Shown in pieces: positions 9,024 to 14,814 of a DNA stretch of 64,000 bases. How positions within the stretch are numbered: position 1 is the first letter of the stretch; each line of letters opens with the position of its first letter. The notes beneath the pieces were generated by a model. That model saw nothing but the letters and a program-made list of their open reading frames with translations. It had not been told where the DNA came from and made no database searches. Location of the stretch: the NCBI GenBank assembly GCA_039808885.1, contig JBDHTX010000007.1, positions 62,001 through 126,000 of the forward strand, written 5' to 3'. A program made the position numbers and the translations under genes. Origin of the DNA: Dongia_A sp039808885 (GTDB lineage: Bacteria; Pseudomonadota; Alphaproteobacteria; Dongiales; Dongiaceae).

Positions 9024-9238
9024 CCTTCCCCCCCAGGCCGACGAATGTCGGCATGCGCCGACGGGGCGGGGGAAGGGTGGGAAGGGGGGTGTTGCAGCGC
9101 CAAGTCTACCCGCCGTGAGTCTTCGCTCAGCTTCACCTCCGGCGATGCGCGCCGCAGGCGCGCTACCCCCCTTCCGGCTCCGACTAGGCTCGCCTTGCTC
9201 GCCAAGTCTCCGCTGCCTTCCCCCGCAAGGGGGGAAGG
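9024..9238. repeat. GC-rich palindromic insert between the two permease genes
   Basis: Two palindromes bound this stretch. The left has CCTTCCCCC beginning at 9024 and GGGGGAAGG at 9068-9076, with a GCCGAC/GTCGGC hairpin in its loop. The right has CCTTCCCCC at 9216-9224 and GGGGGAAGG at 9230-9238. No coding signal is seen between 8972 and 9266, although a frame can be read through it. The related C/G-run palindromes at 63758-63870 suggest a dispersed repeat family. It splits two genes that in most dpp-type operons are adjacent. Confidence 0.6.
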
Positions 9239-9266
9239 AAATTTCTATTTTGGCGGAGAAGGCATC

Positions 9267-10190
9267 ATGAGCGACTGGGCCGCCGCGCTGACGCCGCCGA
9301 ACTGGCGCCGCTGGCTGCTGGACGCGACGCCGCGCTCGCGGCTGCAGGCTAGGCTCAGCCGCGCCTATCTCGGCTGGCTCGCCTTCACCCGCAATCCGCT
9401 CGCCATGCTGGGCCTGCTGATCTTCGTCGTGCTGATCGGGATGGCCTTCCTCGCCCCCGTCGTCACCTGGCACAGCCCCATCGCCGGCGATCTCGGCCAG
9501 CGCCTGCTGCCGCCCGGCGAGGATTACTGGCTCGGCACCGACGGCCAGGGCCGCGACATCTGGAGCCGCATCGTCTACGGCTCGCGCACCACGCTGCTCA
9601 TCATCTTCATGGTGGCGGTGACCGCCGCCCCGATGGGCATCGTCATCGGCGCCACGGCGGGCTATGTCGGCGGCTGGGTCGAGCGCGTGCTGATGCGCAT
9701 CACCGACGCCTTTCTCGCCTTCCCCAAGCTGGTCCTGGCGCTCGCCTTCGCCGCGGCGCTGGGCCCGGGCATCGAGAACGCCGTGCTCGCCATCGCGCTC
9801 ACCGCCTGGCCGCCCTATGCGCGCATCGCGCGGGCGGAGACGCTGACCGTGCGCAACACCGACTATGTCGCCGCGGCGCGCATCAGCGGCGCCAGCGCGC
9901 TGCGCGTCCTGATCGGCCACATCATGCCGATGTGCATGCCCTCGCTCATCGTCCGCGTCTCGCTCGACATGGCCGGCGTGATCCTGATCGCGGCGGGCCT
10001 GGGCTTCCTCGGCGTCGGCGTCGCCCCGCCGCAACCGGAATGGGGCGCCATGGTGTCGGACGGCCGCGCCCAGATCCTGGAGCAATGGTGGGTCTGCACC
10101 TATCCCGGCATCGCCATCTTCATCGTCAGCCTCGGCTTCAACCTGATCGGCGACGGGCTGCGCGACGTGCTCGATCCCAGGGACAGCTAG
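9267..10190 (+). CDS. ABC transporter permease, DppC/OppC type
   Basis: Second inner-membrane permease, 307 residues. I start at the ATG at 9267, which gives the normal DppC N-terminus (a cytoplasmic lead with RLSRAYLGWLAFTRNP before the first helix). Longer in-frame starts run into the palindromic repeat and are not credible. Conserved features are GTDGQGRDIWSRIVYGSR after helix 1 and the EAA loop AAARISGASALRVLIGH near residue 210, and the C-terminus is the family-typical GDGLRDVLDPRDS. It pairs with the DppB-type permease and is followed by the ATPase gene 16 bases later. Confidence 0.92.
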   Translation: MSDWAAALTPPNWRRWLLDATPRSRLQARLSRAYLGWLAFTRNPLAMLGLLIFVVLIGMAFLAPVVTWHSPIAGDLGQRLLPPGEDYWLGTDGQGRDIWSRIVYGSRTTLLIIFMVAVTAAPMGIVIGATAGYVGGWVERVLMRITDAFLAFPKLVLALAFAAALGPGIENAVLAIALTAWPPYARIARAETLTVRNTDYVAAARISGASALRVLIGHIMPMCMPSLIVRVSLDMAGVILIAAGLGFLGVGVAPPQPEWGAMVSDGRAQILEQWWVCTYPGIAIFIVSLGFNLIGDGLRDVLDPRDS

Positions 10191-10206
10191 GGGAACGCGG
10201 CCAGCG

Positions 10207-11040
10207 ATGACCGACACCATCCTCGAAGTCGAGAAGCTGAACATCCGGTTCAAGACGCCGGTGGGCGAAGTGCATGCGGTGCGCGACGTCAGCTTCAGCA
10301 TGGGGCGCGAGAAGCTCGCCATCGTCGGCGAATCCGGTTCCGGCAAGTCGCAGACCGGCCGCGCCATCCTTGGCTTAAGCGAAGGCAAGGTGACGGCGCA
10401 GAAGCTGGCCTTCCACGGGCAGAACCTGCTCGGCCTCACGCCCGCGGAATGGCGCAGCATCCGCGGCAAGCGCATCGCCATGGTGATGCAGGACCCGAAA
10501 TACTCGCTGAACCCGGTGATGACCGCGGGCGAGCAATTGCTGGAGGCCTGCCGCGACCAGTTCAGCGGCGCCGCCGCGCGCGAGCATGCGCTGGGCATGC
10601 TGGCCGCGGTGCGCATCCGCGACCCGGAGCGGGTCTATCGCGCCTGGCCGCATGAGCTTTCCGGCGGCATGGGCCAGCGCGTCATGATCGCCATGATGCT
10701 GATGGCGGAGCCCGAGCTGCTGATCGCCGACGAGCCGACCTCGGCCCTCGACGTCACCGTGCGGCTGCAGGTGCTGGCCATCCTCGACGACCTGGTGAAG
10801 ACGCGCAACATGGGCCTCATCTTCATCAGCCACGACCTCAACCTGGTGCGCACCTTCTGCGACCGCGCGCTGGTCATGTATGCGGGCCAGGTGCTGGAGA
10901 CGGTCTCGGCGCGGGACATCGAGCACGCGAAGCATCCCTACACGCAAGGCCTGCTCGCCTGCCCGCCGGAGATCGACCAACGGCGCGAGCGCCTGCCGAC
11001 CTTGAAGCGCGATCCCTCCTGGCTGGAGCCGGTCGGATGA
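10207..11040 (+). CDS. ABC transporter ATP-binding protein, DppD/OppD type
   Basis: Cytoplasmic ATPase subunit of 277 residues. Walker A is GESGSGKS, the Q-loop region is VMQDPKYSLNP, the signature is ELSGGMGQR, Walker B is LLIADEPTSALD and the switch histidine sits in ISHDLNLVRTF. The C-terminal tail (CPPEIDQRRERLPTL) is the oligopeptide-transporter extension, but it is short and lacks the usual multi-cysteine Fe-S segment seen in some OppD proteins. Its stop overlaps the next start (ATGA), so the two ATPases are probably co-translated and act as a heterodimer. Confidence 0.92.
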   Translation: MTDTILEVEKLNIRFKTPVGEVHAVRDVSFSMGREKLAIVGESGSGKSQTGRAILGLSEGKVTAQKLAFHGQNLLGLTPAEWRSIRGKRIAMVMQDPKYSLNPVMTAGEQLLEACRDQFSGAAAREHALGMLAAVRIRDPERVYRAWPHELSGGMGQRVMIAMMLMAEPELLIADEPTSALDVTVRLQVLAILDDLVKTRNMGLIFISHDLNLVRTFCDRALVMYAGQVLETVSARDIEHAKHPYTQGLLACPPEIDQRRERLPTLKRDPSWLEPVG

Positions 11041-11825
11041 GTGCGGAACCCATCATCGCGGTCGAGAACCTCTCGATCAGCTTCGGCATGGGGGCGCAGC
11101 GCGTCGACGCGGTGAAGAACGTCAGCTTCACCGTGGCGCCGGGCGAGAGTTTCGGCCTGGTCGGCGAATCGGGGTCCGGCAAGTCCACCATCCTGCGCGC
11201 TTTGGCCGGGCTCAACGACGATTGGACCGGCAAGATGCGCATCGGCGGCCACCAGGTCGGCCGCAAGCGGCCGCCGGAGCTGCGCCGCATGGTGCAGATG
11301 GTGTTCCAGGACCCCTATGGCTCGCTGCACCCGAAGCACACCGTCGACCGCATCCTGAGCGAGCCCCTGGTGATCCACGGCTTCGACGATGTCGAGGCGC
11401 GCGTGCGCGCGGCGCTCGACCAGGTCGGCCTCGGCCCCGCCTTCCGCTTCCGCTATCCGCACCAGATTTCCGGCGGCCAGCGCCAGCGCGTCGCCATCGC
11501 CCGCGCCCTCATCCTGCGGCCCAAGGTGGTGCTGCTGGACGAGCCGACCTCGGCGCTCGACGTCTCGATCCAGGCGGAGGTGCTGAACCTGCTGGCCGAC
11601 CTGCGGCGCGACCTGGGCCTGACCTACATCCTGGTCAGCCACGACCTCGGCGTCGTCTCGCATCTCTGCGCCCGGCTTTCCATCATGCGCACCGGCGAGA
11701 TCGTCGAGACGGCCAGCGCCGGCGAGCTGAGCGAAGGCCGCCTGCAGCACGCTTATTCCCGCCAGCTGCTGATCGCCAGCCGCGGCTACGACCGCGAAGC
11801 GATCGCCGCGTTCGGGGATTTCTGA
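11037..11825 (+). CDS. ABC transporter ATP-binding protein, DppF/OppF type
   Basis: Second ATPase of the importer, 262 residues. Walker A GESGSGKS, Q-loop MVFQDPYGSLHPKHTV, signature QISGGQRQR, Walker B VVLLDEPTSALDVS and switch histidine VSHDLGVVSHL are all intact. The sequence PYGSLHP is typical of DppF subunits. It is a little shorter than most DppF proteins, which usually carry a longer C-terminal tail. It overlaps the preceding ATPase by four bases and is the last gene of the operon, followed directly by palindromic repeats. Confidence 0.92.
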   Translation: MSAEPIIAVENLSISFGMGAQRVDAVKNVSFTVAPGESFGLVGESGSGKSTILRALAGLNDDWTGKMRIGGHQVGRKRPPELRRMVQMVFQDPYGSLHPKHTVDRILSEPLVIHGFDDVEARVRAALDQVGLGPAFRFRYPHQISGGQRQRVAIARALILRPKVVLLDEPTSALDVSIQAEVLNLLADLRRDLGLTYILVSHDLGVVSHLCARLSIMRTGEIVETASAGELSEGRLQHAYSRQLLIASRGYDREAIAAFGDF

Positions 11826-11846
11826 CGCCCCGCACCATAATTGTAT

Positions 11847-11880
11847 TCCCGGCCAAGCGAAGCGCGAGCCGGGACCCATG
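11847..11880. repeat. REP-like palindrome, left flank of GIY-YIG gene
   Basis: TCCCGGC (11847-11853) pairs with GCCGGGA (11868-11874) around a 14-base loop. The outward sequence CCGGGACCCATGCG is shared, in inverted orientation and with one A/G change, with the repeat on the other side of the small nuclease gene. The stop codon of that gene lies only eight bases beyond. Confidence 0.65.
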
Positions 11881-11887
11881 CGATGCC

Positions 11888-12175
11888 TCAGAGGGACAGA
11901 TCGTCGAACAAATCATGCCAATCCGGATTCCTCGACCGGATCAGATCGATTTTCCAGGCGCGCGCCCAGCGCTTGATGCGGCGTTCGCGCTCGACGGCTG
12001 CTTCCAGTGAATCGTGGGCTTCGTAGTAGACCAGCGTCTTCACGCCATAATCCTTGGTGAAGCCCTCGACCACGCCCTCTCTGTGCTCTGTTACGCGCCG
12101 AAGCAGGTCTGTGGTCATGCCGACATAGAGCGTGCCGCGTGGCCGGCTGGCGAGGATGTAGACCCAGCAGGTCAT
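11888..12175 (-). CDS. Small GIY-YIG nuclease-domain protein (UPF0213/YhbQ type)
   Basis: A 95-residue protein consisting of only a GIY-YIG domain. The family motif appears as WVYILASRPRGTLYVGMT (residues about 4-21), with the two tyrosines in YIL and LYVG. The arginine helix LLRRVTEH follows and a conserved glutamate sits in EAAVERERRIKRW. ATG 12175 is preferred. A TTG three codons upstream is possible. Such single-domain proteins are not UvrC; most have no proven role, though the fold suggests DNA cleavage (family knowledge). Inverted palindromes sharing sequence flank the gene on both sides, which suggests it may travel with them. Confidence 0.88.
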   Translation of the reverse strand: MTCWVYILASRPRGTLYVGMTTDLLRRVTEHREGVVEGFTKDYGVKTLVYYEAHDSLEAAVERERRIKRWARAWKIDLIRSRNPDWHDLFDDLSL

Positions 12176-12189
12176 GGCATCCAAGGGCG

Positions 12190-12232
12190 CATGGGCCCCG
12201 GATCACGCCCGCTGGCGCGGGCTGTCCGGGGT
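12190..12232. repeat. REP-like double-stem palindrome, right flank of GIY-YIG gene
   Basis: The outer stem CCCCGG (12196-12201) with CCGGGG (12226-12231) encloses the inner stem GCCCGC (12207-12212) with GCGGGC (12217-12222). Read on the minus strand it continues as CCGGGGCCCATGCG, matching the left-flank repeat apart from one base. The two copies point toward each other across the nuclease gene. Confidence 0.65.
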
Positions 12233-12265
12233 TACGAATTGAAACTCGATATCCAAACCACGCCT

Positions 12266-12709
12266 CTAGCTGCGCTCGAACATCGTCGAGAGCAGGATGG
12301 CGGAGGTGGTGCGGGTGATGCCGGGAAGGCGGCCGATGCGGGTCAGCACCTCGTCGAGATGCGCGGCGGTGGAGGCGCGGACCAGGGCGACGGCGTCGTA
12401 GACGCCGGAGACGGTGTAGCAGCTCGACACCTCCGGCAGGCCCTTCAACGAGGCCATGGCGCGGTCCTGGAACTTGGGATCGAGGGTCAGCAGCACATGG
12501 GCGGAGACGCCGGGATGCTCGGTGGTTTCGCCCAGGACGATGGTGTAGCCGGTGATGACGCTGTCCCGTTCCAGGCGTTTCAGCCGCTCCTGCACGGCGC
12601 TGCGGGAGAGGCCGAGATGGCGGCCCAAGGCGGCGGTCGGCATGCGGGCATTGGCGCGGAGCAGCGAGATCAGACGCCGGTCGGTGTCGTCCAGATTGCG
12701 TTTCGCCAT
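12266..12709 (-). CDS. Lrp/AsnC-family transcriptional regulator
   Basis: A 147-residue regulator. The N-terminal winged helix (about 5-62) starts LDDTDRRLISLLRANARM and contains the recognition helix GLSRSAVQERLKRLE. The C-terminal RAM ligand domain (about 68-145) holds the typical SCYTVSGVYDAVALVRA. Members sense amino acids and form octamers or dimers (family knowledge). It is divergent from the saccharopine-dehydrogenase-like gene across 150 bases and most likely controls it. A link to the peptide importer upstream is possible but not shown. Confidence 0.9.
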   Translation of the reverse strand: MAKRNLDDTDRRLISLLRANARMPTAALGRHLGLSRSAVQERLKRLERDSVITGYTIVLGETTEHPGVSAHVLLTLDPKFQDRAMASLKGLPEVSSCYTVSGVYDAVALVRASTAAHLDEVLTRIGRLPGITRTTSAILLSTMFERS

Positions 12710-12859
12710 GTGTCCCCGTCGTTTCGCCGGTCCCGTGCCTGCTTTTTATACTTTCGCCGGCTTAAGGCAAGCCCTGCACGCGCTTAAGGTCGGCGCCAAT
12801 CCCGGCCGCCCGGCCCGGACCGCCGCCGGCCAGCGGCCACTGGCTTTTAAGGAACGGAA

Positions 12860-13933
12860 ATGAAACACAAAGTCCTGGTTCTCGGCGCCGGCAAGATCGG
12901 CGGCGCCATCGTCGATCTGCTCCACGCCAGCGGCGCCTATGACATCACCCTCGCCGACAGCAACATGTCCTTCCTCCAGCAGGCGGGCGGCAAGAAGGCC
13001 GCCACCCGGCATGTGGACGTCAGCGACCGCGCGGCGCTGACCCAGGTGGCCAAGGGCCACCAGGCGGTGATTTCCGCGCTGCCCTTCTTCCTCAATCCCG
13101 GCGTCGCCCAGGTCTGCGCCGATGTCGGCGCGCATTACTTCGACCTGACCGAGGACGTCGAGACCACCCGGGCGGTGCGGCAGATCTCGAAGACCTCGCC
13201 GGTCGCCTTCGCGCCGCAATGCGGGCTGGCGCCGGGCTTCATCTCCATCGTCGCCAACCACCTGGCGCAGAGCTTCGATTCGCTGCGCGAGGTGCATATG
13301 CGCGTCGGCGCGCTGCCCCAATTCCCGGCCAACGCGCTGAAATACAACCTCACCTGGTCGACCGACGGCCTGATCAACGAATACTGCAATCCCTGCGAGG
13401 CGATCCACGAGGACAAGCTGGTCGAGGTGATGCCGCTGGAAGGGCTCGAGACCTTCTCGCTCGACGGCATCGACTACGAGTGCTTCAACACCTCGGGCGG
13501 CCTCGGCACTTTGTGCGAGACCCTCGACGGCAAGGTGCAGAGCCTCAACTACAAGACCGTGCGCTATCCCGGCCACCGCGACATCATGAAGATGCTGCTG
13601 GAGGATCTGCGCATGAAGGATCACCGCGACCTGCTGAAGGAGATCCTGGAGCGCTCGGTGCCGATCACCCACCAGGACGTGGTGCTGATCTTCGTCGTGG
13701 TCACCGGCATGCGGGAAGGCCGCCTGACCCAGCAGAGCTACGCCAAGAAGATCTATGCGCAAGAGATTGACGGCAAGCTGATGAGCGCCATCCAGATCAC
13801 CACCGCCGCCGGCATCACCGCGATGGTCGATCTGTTCTTCGACGGCAAGCTGCCCAAGAGCGGCTTCATCCGCCAGGAAAGCTGCGCGCTGCCGGACTTC
13901 CTGGAGAACCGGTTCGGGCGGTATTACGCATAG
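12860..13933 (+). CDS. Saccharopine dehydrogenase-like NAD(P) oxidoreductase
   Basis: A 357-residue enzyme with an N-terminal Rossmann fold (KVLVLGAGKIGGAIVDLL, a GxGxxG motif) and a saccharopine-dehydrogenase C-terminal domain. It resembles lysine 6-dehydrogenases and saccharopine reductases acting in lysine breakdown (family knowledge). The exact substrate cannot be read from sequence. AAGGAACGGAA immediately before the ATG is a good ribosome site. The divergent Lrp-type gene suggests induction by an amino acid. No other lysine pathway gene lies nearby. Confidence 0.85.
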   Translation: MKHKVLVLGAGKIGGAIVDLLHASGAYDITLADSNMSFLQQAGGKKAATRHVDVSDRAALTQVAKGHQAVISALPFFLNPGVAQVCADVGAHYFDLTEDVETTRAVRQISKTSPVAFAPQCGLAPGFISIVANHLAQSFDSLREVHMRVGALPQFPANALKYNLTWSTDGLINEYCNPCEAIHEDKLVEVMPLEGLETFSLDGIDYECFNTSGGLGTLCETLDGKVQSLNYKTVRYPGHRDIMKMLLEDLRMKDHRDLLKEILERSVPITHQDVVLIFVVVTGMREGRLTQQSYAKKIYAQEIDGKLMSAIQITTAAGITAMVDLFFDGKLPKSGFIRQESCALPDFLENRFGRYYA

Positions 13934-13987
13934 ATTTTCAATGCGTTAAGCTCGGTCACAACACAATTGTTGACACCCGACTCGAGC

Positions 13988-14004
13988 AACACCATGTTGG
14001 TGTT
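13988..14004. other. Perfect inverted repeat at the edge of the restriction island
   Basis: AACACCA and TGGTGTT form a seven-pair inverted repeat around TGT. It lies between two convergent genes, in a stretch more AT-rich than its surroundings. It could be a weak bidirectional terminator or a remnant of an integration junction. There is no T-tract. Confidence 0.35.
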
Positions 14005-14070
14005 ACAAATGGACTAGGGGCTGTTCCTGGTCGGCGGCTGGCCTCGGCGTATGTCGGGGCCTTTCGCTTT

Positions 14071-14814
14071 TCAGGGGAAGACCTTCATTCCCCAACCGTC
14101 GATCCGGCCGGCGGCGCTACGCCTGAACTTGGCTTGCAGAACGTCGAAAGCGCGGTTGGGCTGCGCCGGGTTGATCACGTGCCGGCCGATTGGTCGAGCC
14201 GTCAGATCGGCAATTTGTAACCCTGGCAGATTGGCCTTCTTGTCCGCAAACACGATCTCGAAGCCGTCCATTCGGCCTTGGAGGTTCGCGCCCGCGCAGA
14301 TACGCCGGAATTGCAGTTCCAGCGCGGCATCTTCCTTGGCGCCGCGGCATTCCACGATGACGTGGGTCATCCGCTCCGCCTGACCCACACCGCGTAAGAA
14401 CGCATGGGCGCGCTCCATGCAAAAAAGCAACGCAATGTCATATGGGCTGCTTGGATCCACATAGCGCCGCCTGAGGGCGCGTTTGTCGATGACTGCGGAC
14501 ACCAGCACAAACTCGGTCTCCGCGATGATGACCGTCAGATCCCGAACAAACGCCTCCCGCTTATCCTCGGATTTCAGAAAGACGAAAGGGCGCACCTGCT
14601 TGCGGATGGCATGCTCATGCAGGATGACATGGTCGTGTCCGAAGTGTCGAAACTTGAACTCTTGCAGGCGAGGACAAAGGGTCTCCGCGTAGCGGGCCTT
14701 CTGAAATATGCAGAAGTTAAGAACGAAAACTGGATAGTCACGATCTATAACATCGAGGCTGTGATCGCCGCTCTCATCGACGAAGATGATGTAGTCGCTG
14801 AATTCCAGCATCAA
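14071..14814 (-). CDS. DUF3800 protein, partner of the MmeI-like enzyme
   Basis: A 247-residue cytoplasmic protein with the DUF3800 signature: YIIFVDESGDHSLDV near the N-terminus, VIVECRGAKEDAALELQF in the middle, and ADKKANLPGLQIADLTARP near the C-terminus. The spaced acidic residues (DES, VEC, IADL) resemble an RNase H-like active site, but no activity is proven (inference). Its start overlaps the stop of the methyltransferase-nuclease gene by four bases (ATGA), so it is translationally coupled to it. Base composition is lower in GC than the surrounding core genes, which fits acquisition by transfer. Confidence 0.8.
   Translation of the reverse strand: MMLEFSDYIIFVDESGDHSLDVIDRDYPVFVLNFCIFQKARYAETLCPRLQEFKFRHFGHDHVILHEHAIRKQVRPFVFLKSEDKREAFVRDLTVIIAETEFVLVSAVIDKRALRRRYVDPSSPYDIALLFCMERAHAFLRGVGQAERMTHVIVECRGAKEDAALELQFRRICAGANLQGRMDGFEIVFADKKANLPGLQIADLTARPIGRHVINPAQPNRAFDVLQAKFRRSAAGRIDGWGMKVFP

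Noticed and set aside
6347..9205. Long minus-strand open frame (about 950 codons)
   Set aside because: It is antisense to the well-supported importer genes and its composition is that of a shadow frame.
9045..9266. Longer N-terminus for the DppC-type permease
   Set aside because: The in-frame extension translates the palindromic repeat and is low complexity. The family N-terminus begins at 9267.
11888..12175. GIY-YIG gene as UvrC (excinuclease subunit C)
   Set aside because: The protein is only about 95 residues and lacks the UvrB-binding, RNase H-like and HhH regions of UvrC.
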